This document shows positions 25,907-34,209 of a stretch of 64,000 nt of DNA, in pieces. The notes beneath the pieces were generated by a model. That model saw nothing but the letters and a program-made list of their open reading frames with translations. It was not told where the DNA came from and searched no databases. Position 1 is the stretch's first letter. Every line of letters starts with the position of its first letter. The stretch lies in assembly GCF_937892565.1 (NCBI RefSeq), contig NZ_CALAHQ010000005.1:36536-100535 (forward strand). The letters are read 5' to 3'. The position numbers and the translations under genes are program-made. The DNA comes from an uncultured Roseicyclus sp. GTDB taxonomy: Bacteria > Pseudomonadota > Alphaproteobacteria > Rhodobacterales > Rhodobacteraceae.

Positions 25907-27535
25907 ATGTCCAAGCGGCATGGGGGAAGAATTCTGGCCGACCAGCTGGCGATCAACGGCGTGCGGCGTGTGTTCTCGGTGCCGGGCGAAAGCTTTCTGG
26001 CGGCACTTGACGGGCTTTACGATCACCAGATCCAGAACATCGTCTGCCGTCAGGAAGGCGGCGCCGCGATGATGGCCGAGGCCCATGCCAAGCTGACAGG
26101 CCAGCCCGGCGTGATCTTTGTCACGCGCGGGCCCGGCGCCACCAATGCCGCTTCGGGCCTGCATGTGGCGATGCAGGACCAGACACCGATGGTGGCTTTT
26201 GTGGGCCAGATCGCGCTGACCGACCGCGACCGGGGGGCCTTTCAGGAGGTGGATTACCGCCGCTTCTTTTCGCCGCTGGTGAAATGGGCGGCCGAGGTGG
26301 AAACCACCGCGCGTCTGCCCGAATACATCGCGCGTGCCTTTCATGTCGCGCGCTCGGGCCGGCCTGGCCCGGTGGTTCTGGCGCTGCCCGAAGATATCTT
26401 GTCGGCGATGGCCGATGTGCCCGATCTGGGGCCCGCGCGCCCGCCGATGTCTGCGGTCGATCCGCTGATCGCACAGGCGCTTCTGGATCGGCTCTTGGCC
26501 CATGATCGCCCGCTGATCGTGGCGGGTGGTCCGGGCTGGACACAGGCCGCACAGGCCGATCTCGAGGCGCTGGCCAGCGCCACGGGCCTGCCCGTCGCTG
26601 TCACCTTTCGACGGCAGGATTACATCGACAACGCGCATCCCGGTTTCATCGGTGATCTGGGCGTGGGGATGAACCCCAGGCTCGGCGCCCGCCTGCGTCA
26701 GGCCGATGCGCTCTTGATCCTTGGGGCACGCATGGGGGAAAGCGCTACAAACGGCTATACGCTGATTGACCCGGCCAATCCCGCCAAGATGATCGTCCAC
26801 ATCCATCCCGACCCTGATGAGATCGGCACGGTTTACCAGCCCACCGCCAGCCTTGCCGCGCCCGCCCCCGCGGTGCTGGCCGCCTTGCGCGGCGCCAAGG
26901 GCCGGATCAGGGACCAAAGCTGGACCCTGCAGGCGCGTGCCGATTACGAAAGCTGGCAACAGCCGCAAGAAACGCCGGGTGCGGTCAAGATGGAACAGGT
27001 GGTGCGCACGATCTCGGATCGTTATGCCGGGCGCGCGATCTACACCAATGGCGCGGGCAATTATGCAGCCTTTGTCCATCGCTATGCGCGCTATCACGGC
27101 TACAAGACCCAACTGGCCCCCACATCGGGTTCGATGGGCTATGGTCTGCCTGCCGCAATCGCCGCCAAGCTGGAATATCCCCAGCGCCCGGTGATCTGTT
27201 TCGCCGGTGATGGCTGTCTTCAGATGACACTGCAAGAACTGTCGACTGCCCGCCAATATGGCGCCGACATCACGGTGATCATCGCCAATAACGGCCGCTA
27301 CGGCACGATCCGCATGCATCAGGAACTGCACTACCCGGGGCGGGTGTCGGGAACCGACCTGTTCAACCCCGACTATGTCCAGCTTGCCGCCTCCTATGGC
27401 GGCACGGGTCATCTGGTGACCGCGATGGAGCAACTTTCCTTGGCCCTCGATGCCGCCGATCGGGGGGGGCTGCATCTGATCGAATTGCGCCTTGATCCCC
27501 AGATGCTCAGCACGACCCGGAATCTGCCCCTCTGA
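25907..27535 (+). CDS. Thiamine diphosphate-dependent enzyme (acetolactate synthase-like)
   Basis: This 542-residue protein has the three domains of the IlvB/oxalyl-CoA decarboxylase superfamily. The catalytic Glu is Glu50 in CRQEGGAAMMAEAH; the ThDP-binding GDGCLQMTLQEL ... IANN motif is in the C-terminal domain. It is not clustered with an ilvN-like regulatory subunit and differs from biosynthetic IlvB at the N-terminus (MSKRHGGRILADQLAING), so the call stays at family level. Benzaldehyde lyase, sulfoacetaldehyde or oxalyl-CoA-type reactions are possible. The upstream frame inside the FMN reductase is rejected. Confidence 0.84.
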   Translation: MSKRHGGRILADQLAINGVRRVFSVPGESFLAALDGLYDHQIQNIVCRQEGGAAMMAEAHAKLTGQPGVIFVTRGPGATNAASGLHVAMQDQTPMVAFVGQIALTDRDRGAFQEVDYRRFFSPLVKWAAEVETTARLPEYIARAFHVARSGRPGPVVLALPEDILSAMADVPDLGPARPPMSAVDPLIAQALLDRLLAHDRPLIVAGGPGWTQAAQADLEALASATGLPVAVTFRRQDYIDNAHPGFIGDLGVGMNPRLGARLRQADALLILGARMGESATNGYTLIDPANPAKMIVHIHPDPDEIGTVYQPTASLAAPAPAVLAALRGAKGRIRDQSWTLQARADYESWQQPQETPGAVKMEQVVRTISDRYAGRAIYTNGAGNYAAFVHRYARYHGYKTQLAPTSGSMGYGLPAAIAAKLEYPQRPVICFAGDGCLQMTLQELSTARQYGADITVIIANNGRYGTIRMHQELHYPGRVSGTDLFNPDYVQLAASYGGTGHLVTAMEQLSLALDAADRGGLHLIELRLDPQMLSTTRNLPL

Positions 27536-27580
27536 TCTTCTCTGGTTCTCGGATATCCTTGGGGAGTCTCGGAACGGGAC

Positions 27581-27625
27581 GGGGGCAGCGCCCCCCAATC
27601 GACAAAAGCAATGCGCCGCAGGCGC
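27581..27625. repeat. GC-rich intergenic palindromes before leuC
   Basis: In the 284-base gap before leuC, GGGGGC-AGC-GCCCCC (27581-27595) and GCGCC-GCA-GGCGC (27613-27625) form two adjacent hairpins. GGGGC/GCCCC hairpins of this kind are scattered between genes of Rhodobacteraceae. The rest of the gap holds no convincing gene or attenuator. Confidence 0.45.
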
Positions 27626-27819
27626 GCCGCTGGATCACGCCCTTGCACGCGCCCGGGCGGCCCAGTAGATCAAACGCAAGATGCATGGGGTTTTCGACAT
27701 AGCGGATCGGGCACGGATGCCGTGGCGCTTTTTCGGTGCGCGCCTGTCGCGGCTGGGGGATCTTTGAGCGCCGCCTTTCGCCCAACCCATCGACGCCCGG
27801 AACAAAAGGACACGCAGCC

Positions 27820-29226
27820 ATGACCGGCAAAACGCTTTACGACAAGATCTGGGATGCCCACCTCGCCCATGAGGCCGAGGATGGAACCTGTCTGCTCTAC
27901 ATCGACCGCCATCTGGTCCATGAGGTCACCAGCCCACAGGCCTTTGAAGGGTTGCGCATGGCGGGCCGCAAGGTTCGCGCCCCCGAAAAGACCATCGCCG
28001 TGCCTGACCATAACGTGCCCACGACGGCGGGCCGCGAAAACCCCGACCAGATGCCCGAGGAAAGCCGCATTCAGGTGGCGGCCCTTGACCAGAACGCCCG
28101 CGATTTCGGCATTCATTACTATCCGGTCAGCGATATCCGTCAGGGCATCGTGCATATCGTGGGCCCCGAACAGGGCTGGACGCTGCCCGGCATGACGGTC
28201 GTGTGCGGCGACAGCCACACCGCGACCCATGGCGCGTTCGGCGCGCTGGCCCATGGTATCGGCACCTCCGAGGTCGAACACGTCCTGGCCACCCAGACGC
28301 TGATCCAGAAGAAATCGAAGAACATGAAGGTCGAGATCACGGGCCAGTTGCCGCCCGGCGTGACCGCCAAGGACATCACGCTGTCGGTGATCGGCCTGAC
28401 CGGCACGGCGGGCGGCACGGGCTATGTCATCGAATACTGCGGCGAAGCGATCCGCGCGCTGTCGATGGAGGGCCGCATGACCGTGTGCAACATGGCGATC
28501 GAAGGCGGCGCGCGCGCGGGCCTGATCGCGCCGGATGAAAAAACCTATGACTATGTCAAGGGCCGCCCGCATGCCCCCAAGGGTGCACAGTTCGAGGCAG
28601 CGCTCGCGTGGTGGAAGACGCTTTATTCCGATGAGGATGCCCATTGGGACAAGGTCGTCACCATCCGCGGCCAGGATATCGCCCCCGTCGTCACCTGGGG
28701 CACCTCGCCCGAGGATGTGCTGCCGATCACCGCGACCGTGCCCGACCCGGCGGATTTCAAGGGTGGCAAGGTCGATGCCGCCCGGCGGTCGCTGGAATAC
28801 ATGGGGCTCAAGCCCGGCACGCGGCTGCAAGATGTCGAGATCGACACGGTCTTCATCGGTTCTTGCACCAATGGGCGGATCGAGGATCTGCGCGCGGCGG
28901 CCGCGATCTTGAAGGGCAAGAAGATCAAGGACGGCCTCCGCGCCATGGTCGTGCCGGGATCGGGCCTTGTGCGGCTTCAGGCCGAAGAAGAGGGTCTGGC
29001 CGACATCTTCAAGGATGCCGGTTTCGAATGGCGCCTTGCGGGCTGTTCCATGTGCCTGGCGATGAACCCCGACCAGCTTTCGCCCGGCGAACGCTGCGCG
29101 GCGACATCGAACCGCAATTTCGAAGGCCGTCAGGGCCGTGGCGGGCGCACCCATCTGATGAGCCCCGCGATGGCGGCGGCGGCGGCTGTCACCGGCCGCC
29201 TGACGGATGTGCGCGACCTGATGTGA
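27820..29226 (+). CDS. leuC: 3-isopropylmalate dehydratase large subunit
   Basis: The 468-residue aconitase-family enzyme isomerises 2-isopropylmalate to 3-isopropylmalate with LeuD in leucine synthesis. The [4Fe-4S] ligands are Cys349 (GSCTNGR), Cys409 and Cys412 (GCSMCLAM), as in E. coli Leu[17 protein letters not shown] is the substrate loop. Start 27820 has a AAAAGGA ribosome site. leuD lies 4.3 kb downstream instead of next to it, separated by transporters and the HupE/DUF4198 pair. Confidence 0.97.
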   Translation: MTGKTLYDKIWDAHLAHEAEDGTCLLYIDRHLVHEVTSPQAFEGLRMAGRKVRAPEKTIAVPDHNVPTTAGRENPDQMPEESRIQVAALDQNARDFGIHYYPVSDIRQGIVHIVGPEQGWTLPGMTVVCGDSHTATHGAFGALAHGIGTSEVEHVLATQTLIQKKSKNMKVEITGQLPPGVTAKDITLSVIGLTGTAGGTGYVIEYCGEAIRALSMEGRMTVCNMAIEGGARAGLIAPDEKTYDYVKGRPHAPKGAQFEAALAWWKTLYSDEDAHWDKVVTIRGQDIAPVVTWGTSPEDVLPITATVPDPADFKGGKVDAARRSLEYMGLKPGTRLQDVEIDTVFIGSCTNGRIEDLRAAAAILKGKKIKDGLRAMVVPGSGLVRLQAEEEGLADIFKDAGFEWRLAGCSMCLAMNPDQLSPGERCAATSNRNFEGRQGRGGRTHLMSPAMAAAAAVTGRLTDVRDLM

Positions 29227-29237
29227 ACCGGCCGAAC

Positions 29238-29259
29238 CGGGCGCCCCTTGGGGCGCCCG
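29238..29259. terminator. Bidirectional hairpin between leuC and the MFS gene
   Basis: CGGGCGCCCC and GGGGCGCCCG form a perfect ten-base dyad around TT in the 40-base gap between convergent genes. There is no T run. Confidence 0.6.
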
Positions 29260-29266
29260 TGGCGTC

Positions 29267-30478
29267 TCAGGGCGCGCGCAGCATGCGACGCATCACGGGC
29301 CACATCGCCAGCGACAGCCCCAGACACCAGATCGCCATCACCCCGGCCTGATCTGGCACCGGGAGGCCGGCGTCGATGATCACGCCCCCCACGCCCGGAC
29401 CCAGCGCGGTCGAGACGACCAGCACCGCACTGGCGACCGCGCGCACCGACCCGATGTGGTCGGTGCCATAGGTCGCGGGCAGAAGCGTGCCCCAGACCGT
29501 ATTCGTCAGCCCCTGGGTGACGCCGATCAGCCCGATGCCGATGATCCACGCCAGCGGCGTCTCGGCCATGCCGATCATCGCGATGCCCACACCCATCGGC
29601 AGGAGCGCCACCGGCAACAACCGTGCCGGCCCGAAGCGATCCGCGACAAAGCCCGCGACAAAGGCCGCCGCGACCTCGGACAGGGCCCAGGCCGGATAGG
29701 CCGGGGCCATCGCCACCAGCGTCCAGCCCTTGATCTCGGCGATATGGACCTGATGGAAAAACACCACTGTTCCGACATAGCCGGGCGTCAGCATCAAGGG
29801 CACCAGCGCCCAGAACAGCCAATGGCGCATGGCCTCGCGCCGGTGCCAATGTCGCCCGCCAAGCCCGGGTGCCCCGACCGTCCCGCCAAGGCTGTGTTGG
29901 GGCGTGCGGTCTTGTTTCAGCAACCCCACAAGCAGCGGCAAGATGAACAGCAACAAGACGGCCGCCACAACCAGCCAGCTTGCGCGCCACCCGATCCAGC
30001 CCATCAGCAATACCGCGGGCAGGGGCAAAAGCATCTGTCCTGTCGTGTAGCCCAGATTGGCGATGGCCATGGCGCGGCCCCGCGTGGCCACAAACCAGCG
30101 CGCCATGGCCGTTTGCTGGATATGGCTGAACATGCCCTGCCCACAAAAGCGCAGCAAGAAAACCGCGACCCCAAGGGTCCAGATCGCATGGCCAAGCGCC
30201 ATCAGCACCGCCGCTGCGGCAAAGACGACGGCCACCATCGGGGCAAGCCGCGATAGCGGCACCGTATCTGCCCATGAGCCGCGCCCGAACAAAAGCGCCG
30301 CCGAACTCAAGGTCGCGGCTGTGTAAAGCAGCCCCCATTGCCCGTCGCTCAGCCCGTATTCTGCCCGGATTTCGCCCGCGAACAGCGCGATGAACCATGT
30401 GTGTCCAAGACAGGCACCAAGCGCGAGCAAAACGCCTGTTGCCAGCCAGCGCCTGTTATCAGCCAGAAAGCTCAGCAT
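29267..30478 (-). CDS. MFS transporter
   Basis: This 403-residue protein has twelve hydrophobic segments with a cytoplasmic central loop (about residues 190-215, basic and His-rich). The loop 2-3 motif is present in a loose form (GRGSWADTVPLSR). Major facilitator transporters exchange or import small solutes; the substrate is not predictable here. The gene stands alone, convergent with leuC and with 337 bases of gene-free DNA upstream. Confidence 0.85.
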   Translation of the reverse strand: MLSFLADNRRWLATGVLLALGACLGHTWFIALFAGEIRAEYGLSDGQWGLLYTAATLSSAALLFGRGSWADTVPLSRLAPMVAVVFAAAAVLMALGHAIWTLGVAVFLLRFCGQGMFSHIQQTAMARWFVATRGRAMAIANLGYTTGQMLLPLPAVLLMGWIGWRASWLVVAAVLLLFILPLLVGLLKQDRTPQHSLGGTVGAPGLGGRHWHRREAMRHWLFWALVPLMLTPGYVGTVVFFHQVHIAEIKGWTLVAMAPAYPAWALSEVAAAFVAGFVADRFGPARLLPVALLPMGVGIAMIGMAETPLAWIIGIGLIGVTQGLTNTVWGTLLPATYGTDHIGSVRAVASAVLVVSTALGPGVGGVIIDAGLPVPDQAGVMAIWCLGLSLAMWPVMRRMLRAP

Positions 30479-30815
30479 CGGGGGCCATCACGGAAAGATG
30501 CGGTTCGCCATCCCATACGCCCCGATTGCGGCATCCGCCAGCCAGACCCGGATCGCCATGCCCATGTACCCTGCAGCCGCGCCATGGCCTGACCCCTGAC
30601 CCCTGACCGCGGCGCCGATGGTGGTCACACGCGGCGCCTAGACATGCGCGCGGTGTCACTGGATGGCCAGCCCATGACGCCGGATCCGGGCCATTTCAGC
30701 CCCGAGGGGCGGGCTTTTTCATCTCCCGGCCACGGAACCTCTGGCTGGATGGAAAATTCCCATATAGAGACACATCAACTCTTAAGATGAGAAAAAACAA
30801 ACTTTGGAGAATGTG
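30479..30815. other. Gene-free stretch between the MFS transporter and the HdeD-like gene
   Basis: No coding sequence is convincing in these 337 bases. They hold three tandem copies of CCTGACC (30588-30608), a terminator-like stem with T run near 30700, and an AT-rich 60 bases just before the HdeD-like gene that probably contain its promoter. A small RNA ending at the terminator is conceivable but unsupported. Confidence 0.5.
30698..30719 (+). terminator. Terminator-like hairpin with no obvious upstream gene
   Basis: AGCCC (30698-30702) pairs with GGGCT (30711-30715), followed by TTTTT. No plus-strand gene ends nearby, so it could end an unannotated short transcript or protect the HdeD-like gene from read-through. 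Confidence 0.45.
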
Positions 30816-31346
30816 ATGAAGGCGTGGGTCAAGTGGCTTGTTCTTGGCATTCTATCGGTCGCCTTTGGCCTCTTTGTTCTGGCCAATCCGGTTGCGGCCT
30901 CGGTGTCGGTCACGATCATGGCGGGTATCCTCTTTGCCGCAGCGGGCGGTTTCCAGATGCTCGTCGGGTTCAGCGATGCGGGGGTTTGGTCCAGGCTGGT
31001 CGGTCTTGGGATCGGGCTTTTCATGCTGCTGCTGGGCGTTTCGCTGATCTTCAACCCGCTTGAGGGGGTGTTTTCGCTGACGCTTTTGGTGACGATCTTG
31101 TTCGCGGCATCCGGCATCGCGCGGCTGATCACATCGTTCCAGATGCGCGCCACCGCATTCTTTTGGCCGATGCTGATTTCGGGTGCGCTGACACTTCTGC
31201 TGGTCGGCTACATCGGCGCCAATTTCTTCGAAGTCGCGCCGGGGCTGCTGGGCGTGCTGCTGGGGATCGAACTGATCTTCAATGGCATCGGGTTGGTCGT
31301 TCTGGCCTTCTTCTTGCGCAAGATCAAGGCGCGGTTGCGGGGTTGA
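30816..31346 (+). CDS. HdeD family membrane protein (DUF308)
   Basis: The 176-residue protein has six hydrophobic segments arranged as three repeats of two helices, the DUF308/HdeD layout. HdeD in E. coli is linked to acid resistance at high cell density, but the molecular activity is unknown. The ATG at 30816 follows a GGAG ribosome site by six bases; the TTG at 30804 is upstream of that site and is rejected. It is convergent with the HupE-like gene. Confidence 0.85.
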   Translation: MKAWVKWLVLGILSVAFGLFVLANPVAASVSVTIMAGILFAAAGGFQMLVGFSDAGVWSRLVGLGIGLFMLLLGVSLIFNPLEGVFSLTLLVTILFAASGIARLITSFQMRATAFFWPMLISGALTLLLVGYIGANFFEVAPGLLGVLLGIELIFNGIGLVVLAFFLRKIKARLRG

Positions 31347-31447
31347 ACCCGGCCCGATGATCTTGCGCGGTGCGCTTGTCACGCGGCACGTCTTGGTGCG
31401 GCAGGGCCCAAGCGCGCAGGCGCGCGCGATCGGACAGGACAGGACAG

Positions 31448-31470
31448 GGCCGGGTCAGTGACACCCGGCC
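31448..31470. terminator. Bidirectional hairpin between HdeD-like and HupE-like genes
   Basis: GGCCGGGT and ACCCGGCC pair perfectly around a seven-base loop, eight bases beyond the HupE-like stop codon. Just upstream is a short GGACA-type repeat (31434-31448). Confidence 0.5.
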
Positions 31471-31477
31471 TTGGCGG

Positions 31478-32608
31478 TCACAAAAGCGTGCGTTCCACGA
31501 CCCAATAGGCGCCGATCAAGGAAATTCCGAGCGATGCCGGGATGGCGATAGCCCGGCGATACCAGGGCCGCGCGATGAACCATCCGGTCACGGCAAAGGC
31601 GATGGCGATCACGGCCAACTGCCCGATCTCGACCCCGATGTTGAAGCCCAAAAGCGCCGGCACGAAGCGCCCCGAGGCGATGCCGTAATCGCCCAGCACG
31701 CTGGCAAAGCCCAAGCCATGCAAAAGCCCGAACCCGAACACCAGCGCGGTCCGACCCCGCATGGTGCCGCGACCCAGAATGTTTTCGACGCCAACATAGA
31801 CGATCGAGGCCGCGATCATCGGCTCGACGATGCTGGCGGGTATCTTGACCACCCCCGTCGCGGCCAGGGCCAGCGTGATCGTATGCGCCAGCGTAAAGGC
31901 CGAAACCTGCCACAAAAGCGCACCCGCGCGGCTGGCAAAGAAATACAGACCCAGCACAAACAGGATGTGATCGAGCCCCAGCGGCACGATATGTTCAAAT
32001 CCCACAACGATGTAGCGCAAGAACACGGCCCCCGCCGCTTCGGTCAAGATGCCCCCCCGTGGCAATTCCGGTGTCATCTCGCCACCGTTCAAGAACCCCT
32101 CATAGGCATCGGCGCCGCCGCCGATCTGGCGGGGGATAAAGCTGCCGTAACCGGGCGCCAATCCAAGCCGCACGCCTGCCTCGCCGGGCGGCAAGGCGGC
32201 CCGGATCGTCAGAATGCTGTCGCGCGGCAGCTCGATCTCGCCGGGCGCGGGGATCGACACGCCCGCGATTTCCGGCGACAGGCGCTGGCCTTCGACCTCG
32301 ATCAAGAACCCCTGCGACAGGCGCGGCCAGTCGGCGCGCAGCGCCGCCTCGAGCGGGCCCTGATCCATCGCGCGCAGGCTGTCGTAGATCGCGGCCTCGG
32401 GCGCGTCATTCGTGTCTTGCACCCGGTCCAGATCGATCCCCGCCAAGAGCGTTTCCAGCGTGATCCGCAGCGTCAGCGTCACCTCATCGGGGCCGATGTC
32501 GATATCGGCGATGGTCGGCCGGATTTCATGGGCGCGCAGATCGGCAGCAAACGTAACCATCAGCGCCATTGACAGCGCGAGCGCGCGACCCAGCATTGGA
32601 AAGACCAT
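31478..32608 (-). CDS. HupE/UreJ-family membrane protein with N-terminal periplasmic domain
   Basis: The 376-residue protein has a signal peptide (ALALSMALMVTFAADLRAHE), a periplasmic domain of about 170 residues, then about six or seven helices of the HupE/UreJ_2 type with GFEHIVPLGLDHILFVLGLY, FTLAHTITLALA and GLLHGLGFASVLGD; these His/Asp residues in helices are the proposed metal ligands. HupE is a nickel permease in rhizobia. Start 32608 is supported by a GGAG site nine bases ahead. The frame runs open far upstream (to 33373), but that part is antisense to the divergent DUF4198 gene and is rejected. Confidence 0.85.
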   Translation of the reverse strand: MVFPMLGRALALSMALMVTFAADLRAHEIRPTIADIDIGPDEVTLTLRITLETLLAGIDLDRVQDTNDAPEAAIYDSLRAMDQGPLEAALRADWPRLSQGFLIEVEGQRLSPEIAGVSIPAPGEIELPRDSILTIRAALPPGEAGVRLGLAPGYGSFIPRQIGGGADAYEGFLNGGEMTPELPRGGILTEAAGAVFLRYIVVGFEHIVPLGLDHILFVLGLYFFASRAGALLWQVSAFTLAHTITLALAATGVVKIPASIVEPMIAASIVYVGVENILGRGTMRGRTALVFGFGLLHGLGFASVLGDYGIASGRFVPALLGFNIGVEIGQLAVIAIAFAVTGWFIARPWYRRAIAIPASLGISLIGAYWVVERTLL

Positions 32609-32613
32609 AACCA

Positions 32614-32621
32614 GGAGCTCC
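32614..32621. promoter_or_regulatory. Palindromic shared ribosome-binding site of two divergent genes
   Basis: The palindrome GGAGCTCC supplies GGAG to both strands. On each strand the GGAG is exactly nine bases from the ATG (32627 plus; 32608 minus). Start codons are only 18 bases apart, so each promoter must lie inside the opposite gene, and the two mRNA 5' ends must overlap. Confidence 0.7.
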
Positions 32622-32626
32622 ACCAG

Positions 32627-33436
32627 ATGAAAATCACCACACTGGCCATGACACTTGTGGCATTTGCCGCCGGGGGCAAGGGGGTCTTGGCGCATGAGTT
32701 CTGGATCGATCCGGTGGACTTCATGGTGGCGGGCGATCAGGCGGTTGTCGCCAATCTGCGGGTGGGCGAGGCCTATCGCGGCGCCCCCATGCCCTATCTG
32801 CCCCAAGGCTTTGCGCGCTTTGAGGTGATGGCGCAAGGCATGGTGCACCCGGTCGAGGGGCGTCTGGGTGACATTCCCGCCCTTGCCATGGGGGGGCTGG
32901 CCGAAGGATTGGCGATCATCTTGCATGAAACGGCGGGCCAAAGCCTGACATGGTCGGAATGGGCGCGGTTTGTGGCTTTTGCCGACCACAAGGATCTGGG
33001 CGATGTGGCCATGATGCAGGCCGCCCGCGGGCTCGATCAGGAGGGGGTGGCCGAGGTCTATATCCGCTATGCGAAGTCGCTGGTCGCGGTGGGGCCGGGT
33101 GCGGGCGCGGACGCGCGGTTTGGTCTTCGCACGGAATTCGTGGCCTTGGCCAATCCCTATGTCGATGATCTGAGCAGTGGATTTGGCGTGCAATTGTGGC
33201 TGGGCGATGCCCCGCGCGCCAATGTGCAGGTCGAGATGTTCGCCAAGGCCCCCGACGGCGCGGTCGAGGTGACGCTGCACCGCACCGATGGGCAGGGCAT
33301 CGTGCGGTTGCCCGTGGCGCCCGGGCATCGCTACATGATCGACGCGGTCGTGCTGGAACCGATGACGCCACAAGCCGCAGGCGACGCCGAATGGCGCACG
33401 CTTTGGGCCAACATGACCTTTGGCGTGCCGCGATAA
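32627..33436 (+). CDS. DUF4198 periplasmic protein, putative metal-uptake component
   Basis: This 269-residue protein has a signal peptide (MKITTLAMTLVAFAAGGKGVLA) followed at once by HEFWIDP, the hallmark start of DUF4198/NikM-like periplasmic proteins; the mature N-terminal His can bind metal. The remainder is beta-sandwich-like. Such proteins are linked to uptake of nickel, cobalt or similar ions. Here it is divergent from a HupE/UreJ-like permease whose mature N-terminus also begins with His-Glu. The metal is not known. The next gene, leuD, starts 68 bases later and is unrelated. Confidence 0.82.
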   Translation: MKITTLAMTLVAFAAGGKGVLAHEFWIDPVDFMVAGDQAVVANLRVGEAYRGAPMPYLPQGFARFEVMAQGMVHPVEGRLGDIPALAMGGLAEGLAIILHETAGQSLTWSEWARFVAFADHKDLGDVAMMQAARGLDQEGVAEVYIRYAKSLVAVGPGAGADARFGLRTEFVALANPYVDDLSSGFGVQLWLGDAPRANVQVEMFAKAPDGAVEVTLHRTDGQGIVRLPVAPGHRYMIDAVVLEPMTPQAAGDAEWRTLWANMTFGVPR

Positions 33437-33504
33437 GCGGCCCGCATCTTGCCGCCAGCGGGCCGAGGGGCTAAAGCACCTCCGATGGTTCGAGGAGACG
33501 ACCG

Positions 33505-34110
33505 ATGGACAAGTTCACCACGCTGAGCGGCATCGCGGCGCCGTTGCCGCTGATCAATGTCGATACCGACATGATCATCCCCAAGCAGTTTCTGAAAACC
33601 ATCCAGCGTTCGGGCTTGGGCAAGAACCTGTTCGATGAGATGCGCTATGATGACAGCGGCGCGGAAATTGCCGATTTCGTGCTGAACAAACCCGCCTATC
33701 GCAGGGCGCAGATGCTTGTCGGCGCCGAAAATTTCGGTTGCGGTTCGTCGCGGGAACATGCGCCATGGGCGTTGCTCGATTTTGGCATCCGCTGCGTGAT
33801 CGCGCCGTCCTTTGCCGATATTTTCTACAACAACTGCTTCAAGAACGGCATCTTGCCCATCGTCTTGCCCCAAGATCAGGTCGATCTGTTGATGGATGAT
33901 GCCCAAAACGGGGCCAATGCAACGCTGAGTGTCGATCTGGAGTCTCAGACCATCACGCGCCCGGACGGCAGCGCCATCAGCTTTGAGGTGGATGCCTTTC
34001 GCAAGCATTGTCTGCTCCACGGGCTCGACGACATCGGTCTGACGCTGGAAAAATCCGCAGCCATCCAAAGCTTCGAGGAGCAGGCCGCGCAAGCCCGCCC
34101 CTGGGTCTGA
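33505..34110 (+). CDS. leuD: 3-isopropylmalate dehydratase small subunit
   Basis: The 201-residue partner of LeuC has the conserved [15 protein letters not shown] near residue 18 and [15 protein letters not shown] near residue 76, which close the active site. Length is standard for proteobacterial LeuD. leuB lies 3.2 kb downstream on the same strand, separated by an EEP protein and a divergent epimerase/LysR pair. Confidence 0.97.
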   Translation: MDKFTTLSGIAAPLPLINVDTDMIIPKQFLKTIQRSGLGKNLFDEMRYDDSGAEIADFVLNKPAYRRAQMLVGAENFGCGSSREHAPWALLDFGIRCVIAPSFADIFYNNCFKNGILPIVLPQDQVDLLMDDAQNGANATLSVDLESQTITRPDGSAISFEVDAFRKHCLLHGLDDIGLTLEKSAAIQSFEEQAAQARPWV

Positions 34111-34154
34111 TCCCTGCCCCGGCCTGCATTTCGCCCGCCATGGCGTCGCGCGCG

Positions 34155-34195
34155 TTAACGCAATCTTAGGATTTGCGCCCTTAACGATCCGCTAA
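34155..34195. promoter_or_regulatory. Two CtrA-like motifs upstream of the EEP-family gene
   Basis: TTAA-N7-TTAG (34155-34169) and TTAA-N7-CTAA (34181-34195) each match seven of eight positions of the CtrA consensus TTAA-N7-TTAA. They are rare in such GC-rich DNA and lie 15-55 bases before the next start codon. Function is inferred. Confidence 0.45.
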
Positions 34196-34209
34196 CGGGC
34201 CCGGGGCCG

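Noticed and set aside
25889..27598. A 569-codon minus-strand frame opposite the ThDP enzyme
   Set aside because: The plus-strand protein has clear catalytic motifs; the antisense translation is compositionally biased and unrecognisable.
27670..29154. A 494-codon minus-strand frame opposite leuC
   Set aside because: leuC is certain from its iron-sulfur motifs, and the antisense frame has no domain.
32609..33373. N-terminal extension of the HupE-like reading frame
   Set aside because: The frame is open for 255 more codons, but this part is antisense to the DUF4198 gene; the signal peptide and ribosome site fix the start at 32608.
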